A DNA stretch of 64,000 nucleotides from Symbiodinium natans (taxonomy: Eukaryota; Sar; Dinophyceae; Suessiales; Symbiodiniaceae). The notes under the pieces were generated by a model. That model was not told the origin of the DNA and made no database searches. It saw nothing but the letters and a program-made list of their open reading frames with translations. The position numbers and the translations under genes are program-made. The stretch is from positions 1-64,000 of the forward strand of contig CAJNDS010002348.1 in assembly GCA_905221605.1 (NCBI GenBank). Direction: 5' to 3'. Positions 9,613 through 18,684 of this stretch are shown piece after piece; position 1 is the stretch's first letter, and each line of letters starts with the position of its first letter.

Positions 9613-11090
9613 GTGTTTAGGGTTAAGTGTGTAGGTTTCAGGGTTTAGTGTTTTGTGTTTAGGGTTGAGTGTTAAGTTTAGGGTTTAGGGTTTAGGGTTT
9701 AGGGTTTAGGTTTAGGGTTTAGGGTCAAGCGGCTCGGCTAAAACCCAAAAAACCCTAAACTCTGATATCCAAACAGTAAGCATCTGAAACCCCGATGGGT
9801 TTTTGCTTTCAGGTTTAATTTAGTAGGGCTCGAGGTTCCGGCTTTGGGGTTTACTGTTTAGGGTTTAGGGTTTAGTGTTCAGGGTTTAGTGTCTAATGTT
9901 TAGGGTTTAGTTTGAAATGTTTAAGGTTTAGTTTTTGGGTTAAGTGCTAAAGTGTTTAGGGTTTCGTGCTAAGTGTTTGGGGTTTGTGCTAAGGGCTTAG
10001 TATTAAGCGTTTAGGGTTAGTGTTTAGGGTTTAGCGTTAAGGGTTTCGGGTTTGGTTTTTTAGGGTTAAGGGTTTTAAGGATTTTTACAAATTTAAATGA
10101 CCTGGGGAAGGCAACGGGGCTTCTCCAGACCATTGACAACTTGAAAATCCTTCTGTTTAGGGTTTAGGGTTTAGTTTTCAGGGTTTAGTGTGTAGGGTTT
10201 AGTGTGTAATGTTTAGGGCATAGTTTTTAGGGTGTAGTGTTTAAGTGTTTTGGGTTTAGTGTTTAGAAAGGGATTAGTGCTTAAGTGTTTAGGGTTTCGT
10301 GTTCAGTGTTTGGGGTTCGTGCTAAGGGCTTAGTGTTAAGCTTTTAGGCTTAGTGTTAAGGGTCTACTTCTGAGTGTTTAGGGTTCAGTGCTAAGGGTTT
10401 CGGTTTCTTTTTTGGGTTACGGGTTTTAAGGGTTTTTACTAGTGTTCAGGGTTTAGTGTGTAGGGTTTAGTGTGTAATGTTTAGGGTTTAGTTTTTAGGG
10501 TGTAGTGTTTAAGGGTTTAGGGTTTAGTGTTTAGGGTCTAGTGCTTAAGTGTTTAGGGTTTCCTGTTAAGTGTTTGGGGTTTGTGCTAAGGGCTTAGTGT
10601 TAAGTTTTTAGGGTTCGTGTTTAGGGTCTGGTGCTGAGTTTTTAGGGTTTAGTAGTGCTTACGTGTTTAGGGTTTCGTGTCAAGTGTTTGGGGTTCGTGG
10701 GCCTAGTGTTAAGTTTTTTTAGGGTTACTCTTTAGGGTCTAGTGCTGAGTGTTTAGGGTTTAGTGTTAAAGGTTTCGGGTTTGGTTTTTTGGATTAAGGG
10801 TTTTAAGGATTTTTACTAGTGTTCAGGGTTAGTGTGTAGGGTTTAGTGTGTAATGTTTAGGGTTTAGTGTTTAGGGTTTAGTTTTTAGGGTCGGGTGTAG
10901 GGTTTACGTGTTTAGGGTTTAGTGTTTAGGGTCTAGTTAAATGTTTAGGGTTTCATGTTAAGTGTTTGGGTTTGTGCTAAGGGCTTAGTGTTAAGTGTTT
11001 AGGGTTAGTGTTTAGGGTTTCATGTTAAGTGTTTGGGGTTTGTGCTACGGGCTTAGTGTTAAGTTTTTAGGGTTAAGGGTTTAAGGGTTT
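9613..11090 (+). repeat. Degenerate TTTAGGG-derived minisatellite
   Basis: About 1.5 kb of G/T-rich words related to TTTAGGG (GTGTTTAGGG, TTAGTGTTAAG, GTGTTTGGGGTTTGTGCTAAGG) in a higher-order repeat of roughly 150-300 bp. All on one strand, so this is a decayed and re-amplified G-array within the larger element. Confidence 0.8.
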
Positions 11091-11935
11091 TTGCAAGTTT
11101 ACATGATCTGGGGAAGGCACTGGGGCTTCTCCAGACCATCTAAACTTTGAAAATCCTTAAAATCTTATAAAAATCTTTAAGCTTCTGTTTAAACATTCTC
11201 AGGATTTTGAAGGTTTTAAGGCTTTTACGCCTATTACAGACCTTAAATTGCTTACGTATTTAAGTGGCTGCCCTTTGTGGATTTCAGAGATTTTTGAAGT
11301 TGCCAATGGTCTGGAGAAGCCCCGGTGCCTTCCCCAGACCATATAGATTTTTACCAGTCCGTAAAACCCTGAAATTCTTGCAGTTGTAAATGGCTGTCCT
11401 TTTGAAATTTAAAGTTTTTAGGATGTTCGATTCTAAAATCCGTAACTTCCTTAATTTTAAACGGCTGCCCGTTTTTTAATTTTTAAGGAATTTTAGACTT
11501 TTAAGGGATAATAAACGTTTCGAGGTTTTTAAGGCTTTAGAGCCTTTTAAGATCCTCTAAATCTTGAAAATTTTGAAAGGCTTTAAGTACCTCAAAACCC
11601 TTCAAATTTGAAAAGGGCTGCCCCTTTAAAGGATTTTTAAAATTGCAAATGGTCTGGGGAAGCCCCGGTGCCTTCCACGGATCATCTACATTTTACAAAC
11701 CCCTAAAACCCTGAAAAGCCTTAAACTTCTAATTGCTACCCTTCTAAAATTTCGTGGGGCCGCAAGACACAAGTTTCAGAAGCAAAATGCACATAAACAC
11801 ACTAGTGTTTTTATAGAGGATAATATACTAGAGCTTTTTGTATTCCAGTGCAGTTTTGACTGCATTTTTCCGAGGAAAAAGCAGAAAATCAGACAAAGAC
11901 GAAGACAAGAAAACCATAGGTGTGGATCATGGGGG
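11091..11935. other. AT-richer interior with a four-copy fold-back motif
   Basis: AT-richer unique sequence with no open frame of note. A quasi-palindromic motif of about 30 bp (TCTGGGGAAGGC then CGGGGCTTCTCCAGA) lies at about 10102-10132 and 11108-11140, and inverted at 11310-11340 and 11650-11685. Its repetition in both orientations suggests internal duplication within the element. Confidence 0.6.
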
Positions 11936-12047
11936 GGGGGCTGACCATATATATATATACCCCTTTAAGGGATTGTGAAGGGTACCTCATTCCCCCATTC
12001 CCTACTAATTAACCAACAGTAAGTATTTCGGATTTGGGCTTTGGCAG

Positions 12048-12325
12048 GGTCCTGTCACTGAGAGCTTTGCGTGCTCGAGCAGCAGAAGAGCGGCCTTTGA
12101 CGCTATGCAGCCACCGGGCTGAGGATTGCATTCCTGAAAACAGGAATGTGGTCTGTTACCTTGGGAAAATTCCCATGAAACCCCTGACGGCCAACCGGAC
12201 TGTGTGCACTGTGCTGCGCAGAAGATACTCCAATGCAGAGTTTGCTGCTGGCGGCTACGCGGCGCCCAAGACGAAGAGGAGTTTGCATCCCCCAGCTCCA
12301 GACCCATTAGAAAACGCCTTCATCG
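12048..12325 (+). CDS. Putative exon of unknown protein
   Basis: The longest coding island of the first 13 kb. It begins after GGCTTTGGCAG, 25 bp beyond the end of the inverted-repeat element, and is open for about 92 codons until it runs into PAL-1 copy 2. It includes LRALRARAAEERPLTLCSHR and FAAGGYAAPKTKRSLHPPAP. Basic, with several Cys; no family recognised. The 3' end is unclear: a GT in ATC|GTGGTGGG is one possible donor. Confidence 0.5.
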
Positions 12326-12345
12326 TGGTGGGAAAGGACCTCCCC

Positions 12346-12450
12346 AAAGGATCCATGTACCTGCATAGTATATACTTGGGCCCTAAAGCTACTATATAGG
12401 AACCTCTTTAAGGCCCAAGTATATACTATATAGGTACATGGATCCTTTGG
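12346..12450. repeat. Palindromic repeat PAL-1, copy 2
   Basis: The best-kept copy: GGATCCATGTACC and GGTACATGGATCC ends, with near-perfect inner complementarity (AGTATATACTTGGGCC / GGCCCAAGTATATACT). Able to form a hairpin of about 45 bp stem. Confidence 0.9.
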
Positions 12451-12764
12451 GCTCACGATGCCGCATAGGGTGTTCCCGGTGCGGAAGCATGGGGCGGCAA
12501 GCGTCATCTCTCCGACGTGCCGTCGTGTTCGAGTTTGCTCAGGTCGCCGCTCGAATCTGTAGCCTTAAATACCGTACCTTTACAAAAAGGAAACGATATT
12601 CGAGAATACACGTGGTAATTAGCCCAGTGGTACCCTTTTCTCCTTTGGCTCAAGGCTCCCTCATAAAGCAGGCAACTCCCCAAAAAGGGTGCCCTTGTTT
12701 TATTCTGACTTCCGGGTTACCAAGTACGTTTACCTTGTATTTAAGCCTCTATAACTTGAGATGT

Positions 12765-12873
12765 TCCCCCTTTTGCTAACAGTCCATTAATAGGGATTAT
12801 AATGGGAGGGGCACTACAATCCCCATTAAGGACTGTTACTCGTAGTACAAAGGGGTAACATCCCAATCTACAA
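12765..12873. repeat. Fold-back repeat PAL-2, copy 2
   Basis: GATGTTCCCCCTTTTGCTAACAG at the left and CTGTTACTCGTAGTACAAAGGGGTAACATC at the right, with inner GGGATTATAATGG / CCATTAAGG arms. Same family as 6592-6694. Confidence 0.8.
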
Positions 12874-12955
12874 CCCTTTAAGCCCCAATCCATGTGAAGT
12901 GCCACGAAACAGTTTGTCTGGCGAGCGATCTGGGGAGGTGAGCTGCTTGCTGTTG

Positions 12956-13052
12956 AACCCTAAACCCTAAGCCTGAAACCCTAAACCCTAAACCCTAAAC
13001 CCTAAACCCTAAACCCTAAACCCTAAACCCTAAACCCTAAACCCTGGACCCT
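12956..13052 (+). repeat. (CCCTAAA)n array
   Basis: About 12 units, upstream of the terminal exon at 13097. Confidence 0.95.
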
Positions 13053-13096
13053 AACCTGCCCTAGATTGGGCTTTAATGAAGGGGTGGAGCCTGCAG

Positions 13097-13262
13097 GGGG
13101 GACCTTGTTGGGCTATGTGCAGATATCTTGACGGGCACTCGGGATGTTGGGGTCCCTGACGAGGAACTTGCACGCCAGCTGTCACAGAAGTTGGCTGAAG
13201 CGCGCGCTCCGACTGCAGTTCCACAGCTTTGCGGGCCGGGTCGTGAATTCAGAGGGGATTGA
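13097..13262 (+). CDS. Terminal exon, C-terminus of unknown protein
   Basis: Acceptor GTGGAGCCTGCAG, one base, one Gly codon, then 53 codons ending in TGA at 13260-13262. The reading is clearly coding: LCADILTGTRDVGVPDEELA then RQLSQKLAEARAPTAVPQLC. It is followed by a T/C-rich, repeat-free stretch (13263-13620) that looks like a 3' UTR. The gene would include the islands at 12048 and perhaps 8230. No domain recognised. Confidence 0.65.
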
Positions 13263-13620
13263 GCTACAGTCTTTCTTCCCTCTCACACACACATACATTT
13301 TCTATCATCATTTTCATATACATGTACAGTACATATTTAGTTATTCAACAAGCAATTTCTGTCACTCTCTCTTCTCTGTGTCTTTCCATCTGTGTCTGTG
13401 TTCTCGTTCTTTCTTGGTTGCTGGTTTCGCGTCTTGAAGGCGTTGATGATCCAGGGTCCAGTGCTTCCCTGAGGCTTTTGAGTTTTGAGGTCTGAATCTG
13501 TACCACAGGCATTTAAGGTGTAAATCTGTACCACGCAATGTGTCGTGCATTTGGGTGCCGAGTGTGTCCTGTTGCCGTTCAAAGCGGTGTACATTCTCCC
13601 CTGAACTTTATCAGCTTGAA
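13263..13620 (+). other. Likely 3' UTR / downstream region
   Basis: Pyrimidine-rich, with CACACACATACA and TTTCATATACATGTACAG. No telomere-like words for about 350 bp, which is unusual here. Open frames on both strands are short and of simple composition. Read as the untranslated tail of the gene ending at 13262. Confidence 0.5.
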
Positions 13621-13705
13621 ATCCCAAACCCTAAACCCTAAACCCTAAACCTAAACCCTAAACCCTAAACCCCAAACCCTAAACCCTCAACCCTGAACCC
13701 TGAAC
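13621..13705 (+). repeat. (CCCTAAA)n array
   Basis: C-array with CCTAAAC and CCCCAAA variants, upstream of the WD-like exon at 13745. Confidence 0.9.
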
Positions 13706-13744
13706 CTTCCAACCCTACCAAAAGCGCCCCAAGGTTTTTGGCAG

Positions 13745-13801
13745 CAGCAGACCGAGCACTGCATCCGCTTCTGGGACGTGCCTTTGGCAGCTTCGGAGTG
13801 G
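13745..13801 (+). CDS. Exon with WD-repeat motif
   Basis: Acceptor TTTTTGGCAG, 19 codons, donor GTGG|GTTTAGGG. Reads QQTEHCIRFWDVPLAASEW. The IRFWDV segment is the classic end of a WD40 blade (hydrophobic-x-hydrophobic-W-D), which seats a beta-propeller strand. Taken as an early exon of the gene that continues at 14471-20754. Confidence 0.6.
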
Positions 13802-14250
13802 GTTTAGGGTTCAGGGTTTTGGGTTTTGGGTTTTGGGTTTTGGGTTTTGGGTTTTGGGTTTTGGGTTTTGGGTTGCGGAATTGTGTTTAGGGTCTAAGGT
13901 TTAGGGTTTAGGGGTTCAGGATATGGGTTTAAGTTTAGGGTTTAGGGTTAGGGGGTTTGGGGTTTAGGGTTCGGTTTCAGGATATGAGTTTAGGGTTTCG
14001 GGTAAGGGGTTTAGGGTTCACTGCTGGCGGTTTTGGGGTTTGGGGGTTTGGGGGTTTTGGTGGTTTTGGGGTCTGGGTCTTTGGGGCTTTGGGGCTTTGG
14101 GGGTTTCAGGCCGATAAGGGTTTATATAGGGTTTTGACCGTTGGGGTCGTTTAGGGTTTATGGTTTAGTGTGTTGGGTTCAGGGTTGGGGTTTAGGACTT
14201 CAGGGTTTAGGGTTTAGGGCTTAGGGCTTATATCCAGGGTTTAGGACTTG
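13802..14250 (+). repeat. G-arm with (TTTTGGG)n block
   Basis: Starts as TTTAGGG, then changes to nine or so TTTTGGG units (13808-13874), then degenerate TTTAGGG. Lies directly after a GT donor, as an intron 5' arm. The 65-codon frame at 13957 is translated repeat. Confidence 0.85.
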
Positions 14251-14470
14251 CGGGTGTTCAGGGTTTGGGGACTATAGAGGGTTAACTTCACACGGATTTT
14301 AGGTGTTTTCGGGGTTCTTGCCTTTCTTTGTGTTTGAGTGTTTTAGGCCTTTGGGCGTGTAGCCTTTCTGTTTTTTTTTCTTTTTCCCAGGTTTCACTGG
14401 CAACTTTTGGGGTTCACTAGGGGTGTAGGAGTTAGGTTTACTTAGGGTGCGCGGAATTTGTACTGAGTAG

Positions 14471-14520
14471 CCCATGCCGCATGGCACCCGGCCGATGTTC
14501 TCGCCGTCTCTTGTGCTGGG
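14471..14520 (+). CDS. Exon with WD-like blade
   Basis: After TACTGAGTAG the frame reads HAAWHPADVLAVSCAGN. The H-P-x-D-x-L-A-x-S pattern is typical of the B-C strands of a WD repeat. The donor is unclear (no good GT at the end; GA or an internal GT is possible). Flanked by a G-rich left side and C-rich right side, so it may sit between two short introns. Confidence 0.45.
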
Positions 14521-14627
14521 AATTCAAAACCCTCAATCCCAAGCCCCAAATATGGTGTAGGCCCCTAAGCCCAAACCTTAAAGCCCTAAACCCTAAACCC
14601 TAAACCCTAAACCCTAAACCCCACAAG

Positions 14628-14727
14628 GTGCCTTGGCGAAGATCGCTCGTGGATCGTACCCTGGACCAGCCCCTTGGTTGCTGCATTTTGGGGTGGCGGC
14701 CTCCGCGCCAACTTGTTAGAGTTAATG
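14628..14727 (+). CDS. Exon of WD-repeat-like gene
   Basis: One base plus 33 codons from CCACAAG to an excellent donor (TTAATG|GTGTGAG). Reads CLGEDRSWIVPWTSPLVAAF onwards. The phase-0 end fits the phase-0 start of the next exon at 15396. It is preceded by (CCCTAAA)n and followed by (TTTAGGG)-type words. Confidence 0.6.
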
Positions 14728-14734
14728 GTGTGAG

Positions 14735-15395
14735 TTTTAGGGTTTAGGGTTTAAGCTTTAGGAAATTAAGGCTTCGGGTTTTAGGGCTTAGAGTTTAGAG
14801 TTTGGGGCTTAGTGCTCCTCCGTGTGCTCAAGGCTTCGAATTGTTCAGGGCTCGAGGAACATCAGGGTGTCAGATGTTGAGCTGCAAAACTAAGGGTTGA
14901 GGGTTTAGGGTTTAGGGGTTTAGGGGTGTAGGGGTTTAGGGGTTTAGGGGTCTAGGGGTTTGGGTTTAGGCTTAGGAGGTGGATTCCAAGGTTTGGAGTG
15001 TGTCTGCCTTTGTGCTTGCCTCCTCGACAGTGCTCAAGCCCCTATGGACATGCAGACGGCTGACCCACAACACCCAAACCCGACCTAAACCATGTAACAC
15101 CCCTTTGACCTCCAAAAGCCCTACCCGAGGTTTAGGATTTGGGGTTTCGGGTGTAGGATTCAGGGTTTAGGGTTTTGGCCTCAGGGTACCCTAAAACCCT
15201 AAAACCCTAAAACCCTAAAACCCTAAAACCCTAAAACCCTAAAACCCTAAAACCCTAAAACCCTAAAACCCTTAAACCCTAAAAACCCTAAAAACCCTAA
15301 AACCCTGAAACCCTAAAACCCTAAAACCCTAAACCTTAAAACCCTAAACCCTAAAACAATCCCCAAAATGCAAGCCTGCTTCAAAAGCCCCTTAG
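14735..15395 (+). repeat. Intron with G arm and (CCCTAAAA)n C arm
   Basis: G-rich arm 14735-14970, a middle of unique sequence (14971-15180), and a C arm at 15187-15355 built almost wholly of the octamer CCCTAAAA, unlike the heptamer elsewhere. The acceptor is GCCCCTTAG at 15395. Confidence 0.7.
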
Positions 15396-15453
15396 GTGCG
15401 AGACGATCCTGACTGCAACCAGCTCCTGGTCTTGGATTCAGCTGAGCTTGAGG
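15396..15453 (+). CDS. Exon of WD-repeat-like gene
   Basis: 19 codons plus one base: VRDDPDCNQLLVLDSAELE. The NQLLVLD stretch fits the closing strand of a propeller blade. Donor TTGAGG|GTTCAGGG. The leftover G combines with the AT that opens the next exon to give an Asp codon, so the phase matches. Confidence 0.65.
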
Positions 15454-16269
15454 GTTCAGGGTTTAGGGTTTAGGGTTCAGGGTTTAGGGTTTAGGGTTTA
15501 GGGTTTTGGGGCGTTTAGGGGATAGGACTTTTTGGCTTCTACAGGGTGTTTACAGGGTATTCGTAGGGTATTTATAGGGCATCTATAAAGCTTAGGGGTT
15601 TGAGAAGTGCCGTCTCCATGCATAGCCGCAGGCCCCCCCCTCCCTTCAAGCCGCGCAAACCCTGAACCCTAATCCCTAAACGCTACACACCTGAAATCAT
15701 TAACCTCGAGCCTTTCTCCCGAAATCCTAAACTCCAGACCGCGAAGCCCTACCTTAAGAACCCCTAACCTATCCTACCTTTTTAGTAGATTCTTGTTATA
15801 ACACCCTTTTGTAGGATTCTTAGGTAACCTGCCAGAAAAAGTAGGCTTGGGGTGCTTAAGAATTAGTGAAGTTTAGGGTTTTGGGTTTAGAGTTCCTTAA
15901 ACTGCTCAGCCTCTACGACCCTGAGGCCACTAAGCACTGGAAATCCAAAAGCCTCAAGCCACACGAGCCCTGAACCCTCAAACCACTAAGCCCTAAATCT
16001 TTAACCCCGAAACCCTAAACCATAAACCTAAACCCTACCCCCCTTAGACCCAAACCCTAAACCCAAACCCTAAACCCTCAAACCACTAAGCCCTAAACCC
16101 TAAATCCTAAGCCCCAAACCCCAAACCCTGAACCCTAAACCCCAAAACCTTCAACCCTAAGCCCTCTAAACCCCTAAAACCCCCCTCAACCCCGACCTCC
16201 TACTAGCCCTAAACCCTAGACCCTACAAGCCCTAAACCCTAAACCCTAAACCCTAAACGCTCCTCCCAG

Positions 16270-16350
16270 ATGCCGTGGCCTGGAGCTCCCAGCGCTACGG
16301 GGGCCCGGGGCCGACGGCGCTTCTGCTGAAGGCTCCGAAGCTTTTTCGGG
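16270..16350 (+). CDS. Exon of WD-repeat-like gene
   Basis: Acceptor CTCCTCCCAG, two bases, 26 codons, one base, donor CGGG|GTTTAGGG. Reads AVAWSSQRYGGPGPTALLLK, again like the start of a WD blade (AVAWS). Joins both neighbours in phase (15453 and 16753). Confidence 0.65.
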
Positions 16351-16752
16351 GTTTAGGGTTTAGGGTTTAGGGTTTGGGGTTTGGGGTTTGGGGTTTAGGG
16401 TTTAGGGTTTGGGGTTTAGGGTTTAGGGCTTATGGTTTAGGGAGTAGCGCGTAGGGTTTAGGGTTTAGGGGCAGCCTTCTCCTCAGCTCCTCTGAGCAAG
16501 CCGCATACTGTCCACCACAGCTGGTGCATCTTTTCCGTTCATAGAACCAAAGCCCCGGACCCTCACAAAAGCCCAAACCCCAAGCCCTGAACCCCAAACT
16601 CCAACCCTACACCCTAGACCCTAAGCAAACAAACAAAGAAACCAACAAAACCCTCAACCCCAAACCCAACACCCCCAAACCCTGAACCCCAAACCCTGAA
16701 CCCCAAACCCTAAACCCTCGTTAGTCCCTGAACCCTAAGCAAACAAGAACAG

Positions 16753-16875
16753 ATTGCCTTCCAAGCGTGCCTCGCATCCCAGCGGGGAAAGGCCGTGGTT
16801 CCCGAGTCCTTGGCACCGAGATTGCGCCTCACCTGAGAGCTTTTTCAGGGTTGTGGAGGCTTCAGGCTCCGAGGG
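16753..16875 (+). CDS. Exon of WD-repeat-like gene
   Basis: Acceptor ACAAGAACAG. In the frame set by the upstream exon it gives 40 codons (CLPSVPRIPAGKGRGSRVLG onwards) plus one base, ending at AGGG|GTTTAGGG. A second frame is also open across the island, so the reading depends on the phase argument. Confidence 0.5.
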
Positions 16876-17440
16876 GTTTAGGGTTTAGGGTTTAGGGTTT
16901 AGGGTGCAAGGAGAGCTCTTTGGGTTGCTGGCGGGCTATAGGGTGCCATAGGGGTTTAGGGTTTAGGGAGAGCTTGTGAGGTTGTTGGGGGCTTGAGGCT
17001 CCTGTAGGAGAAAAGGCCATTAGGGTGCTTTAGGAGTTCAGGGTTTCGGGATACTTCGGGTTTAGGGTTCAATGCCTTCGGGTTTAAACCAGTAGCATCG
17101 CGTTGGGTAGGGCGGGTAATCCCCAGACTGGGGCATAAGACACTACCCCCTCCTTGTTTTTGCGAATGAGAGCCCACATGGGCTGCACGTCAAGACCTTT
17201 CAAAACCCTCAAGCCCAGTTCAAGTCCTATAAGCACCATTAGACCCTACAAGCGAGTACTTAAACCCCACGTGCGGCAACGCAGGCTCTGAACCTACAAA
17301 ATCCAACCTGACATAAGCCTCGGTAGAGACCCGAAATTTCAGAGCCTCCGGCTCAAGCCGCCGACCCCGCTGGAGCATAGTTGAAAGGTTTAAACGCGTT
17401 CGTTAGGGTAAAGGATGCCAAAGTTGGTGGGGGGGGGGTA

Positions 17441-17483
<43 letters not shown>

Positions 17484-17725
17484 CCCCCCCCCCCCCCCCT
17501 TTTTTGGGGGCAAGGAGGGAAAGAGGGAGGTTTTCACCTCCTTTTCCCATCCAACACGCCAGGGTCGGCGGACAAGCGCTCCTTCAACAGCAAGCCCCAA
17601 ACCCCAAACCCCAAACCCCAAACCGCAAACCAAACCCCAAACCCCAAACCCCAAACCCCAAACCCTAAACCCTAAACCCTAAACCCTAAACCCCACTCTT
17701 TCAACAAAGGCGCCGCTGCGGCCAG
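16876..17725. repeat. Intron with G/C homopolymer hairpin
   Basis: A TTTAGGG arm opens the intron (16876-16915). The middle holds about 65 G interrupted once and followed directly by about 20 C (17427-17500), a potential G-C hairpin. The end is (CCCCAAA)n then (CCCTAAA)n at 17592-17695. A possible micro-exon lies at 17379-17405 (LKGLNAFVR before GTAAAG). Confidence 0.7.
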
Positions 17726-17794
17726 GCGCTCGCGAAGGCCTTGGCGCAGCGGGGCGGGGACGAGCGCTGGTCGCTGGGCGACGAGGCGGGTGGA
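17726..17794 (+). CDS. Exon of WD-repeat-like gene, Ala/Gly-rich
   Basis: 23 codons in phase 0 (ALAKALAQRGGDERWSLGDE) between GCGGCCAG and GGTGGA|GTGTTTAGG. An upstream acceptor at 17709 would add a few residues. Joins the next exon at 18237 in phase. GC content is much higher than in its flanks. Confidence 0.6.
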
Positions 17795-18096
17795 GTGTTT
17801 AGGGTTTCGGGGTTTAGGGTTTAGGGTTTAGGGGTTTAGGGTTTCGGGGTTGGGGGTTTAGGGTTAGGGGTTGGGGGTTTAGGGTTTTAGGGTTTTAGGG
17901 TTTAGGGGTTTAGGGGTTTAGGGGTTTAGGGGTTTAGGGGTTTAGGGGTTTAGGGGTTTAGGGGTTTAGGGGTTTAATTAGGGGTTTAGGGGTTTCGGGG
18001 TTTAGGGGTTTCGGGGTTTAGGGGTTTAGGGGTTTAGGGGTTTAGGGGTTTAGGTGTTTAGGGGTTTAGGGGTTTAGGGGTTTAGGGGTTAGGGAG
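17795..18096 (+). repeat. (TTTAGGGG)n octamer G arm
   Basis: Begins as TTTAGGG and becomes a long run of the octamer TTTAGGGG (about 20 units). Lies directly after a GT donor. Confidence 0.9.
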
Positions 18097-18236
18097 AGTT
18101 CGGGGGATTTGCAGCCCTAAAGATTCGACAAAAAACCCTAAACCCTGCACCCTGAACCCTACACCCTAAACCCTAAACCCTACACCCTGAACCCTGAACC
18201 CTACCACCCTAAACCCTAAACCGAAGCTCCTGGCAG

Positions 18237-18317
18237 GAACCGACCCTGCCAGCGCCCGGCAAGGGAGCTGAATCTTCCACGCCGGCGGCCGCAGCGGCCG
18301 CGTCTGCGCTGAGGCTT
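18237..18317 (+). CDS. Exon of WD-repeat-like gene, Ala-rich linker
   Basis: Acceptor TCCTGGCAG, 27 codons in phase 0, donor CTT|GTGGGGGG. Reads EPTLPAPGKGAESSTPAAAA, a flexible Pro/Ala linker. A 60-bp intron separates it from the next exon. Confidence 0.65.
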
Positions 18318-18377
18318 GTGGGGGGGTTGAGGGCCCTTAAACCCTTAACCCTAAACCCTAAACCCTTAACCCTACAG

Positions 18378-18475
18378 TCTCTCCTAGCTGCTGAACTTCT
18401 CAGGAGTTCCGTGGCCCGCGTCTGCACAGCCCTCCAGTGTGTGGAGGCAGCTCTCCGAGCAGAGGCCACATCTGG
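18378..18475 (+). CDS. Exon of WD-repeat-like gene, helical
   Basis: Acceptor AACCCTACAG. 32 codons plus two bases: SLLAAELLRSSVARVCTALQ then CVEAALRAEATS. Strongly helical, consistent with an alpha-solenoid or coiled-coil segment after a propeller. Donor CTGG|GTTTAGGG. Confidence 0.7.
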
Positions 18476-18603
18476 GTTTAGGGTTTAGGGTTTAGGGTTT
18501 AGGGTTTAGGGTTTAGGGTTTATGGTTTAGGGTTTAGGGTTTAGGGTTTAGGATTCCACCTAAACTTCACCGACCCTTAGATTTTCAGCCGAGACGACTG
18601 CAG

Positions 18604-18662
18604 GGTTTCCAAGCGCCCCGACACCACGGCCTCCGCAAAATTCAAATCATTTGACGACTTGG
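18604..18662 (+). CDS. Exon of WD-repeat-like gene
   Basis: Acceptor ACGACTGCAG. The first G completes a Gly codon with the GG left by the exon ending at 18475, then VSKRPDTTASAKFKSFDDL. A GT at 18663 leaves one base, which fits the next exon at 18941. If it is not spliced the frame runs on to a TAA at 18692-18694 formed by CCCTAA. Confidence 0.6.
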
Positions 18663-18684
18663 GTTTTCGGGACGAGAAGATCCC

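Larger units (their letters stand above)
8542..12023. mobile_element. 3.5-kb element with terminal inverted repeats
   Basis: The left end begins CTTACTGTTGGTTAGTAGGG; the right end is its complement with a small insertion (CCCTACTAATTAACCAACAG). The match continues about 90 bp inward through AGGTACCCT, an (AT)n tract, a poly-C/poly-G tract and GATCCACAC / GTGTGGATC. Inside are a palindromic satellite, a degenerate G-rich minisatellite and an AT-richer tract. No transposase frame is visible, so it is non-autonomous, and no clear target-site duplication is seen. Related ends lie at about 35793-35995. Confidence 0.7.

Noticed and set aside
9613-11090. CRISPR-like regular repeats
   Set aside because: No constant repeat with unique spacers; it is a degenerate G/T-rich minisatellite in a eukaryotic context.
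12635-12655. TTTGGCTCAAG, 11-base match to the end of the dinoflagellate spliced leader
   Set aside because: The same context recurs at 62712-62750 as a dispersed repeat (CCCAGTGGYACCCTTTT) with TTTGGTTCAA, so the match is more likely part of that repeat. It is suggestive at most.
13957-14154. Gly/Phe-rich and NPKP-ending peptides in many open frames
   Set aside because: (TTTAGGG)n encodes GLGFRV and (CCCTAAA)n encodes LNPKP before a stop. Frames made of these words are repeat shadows.
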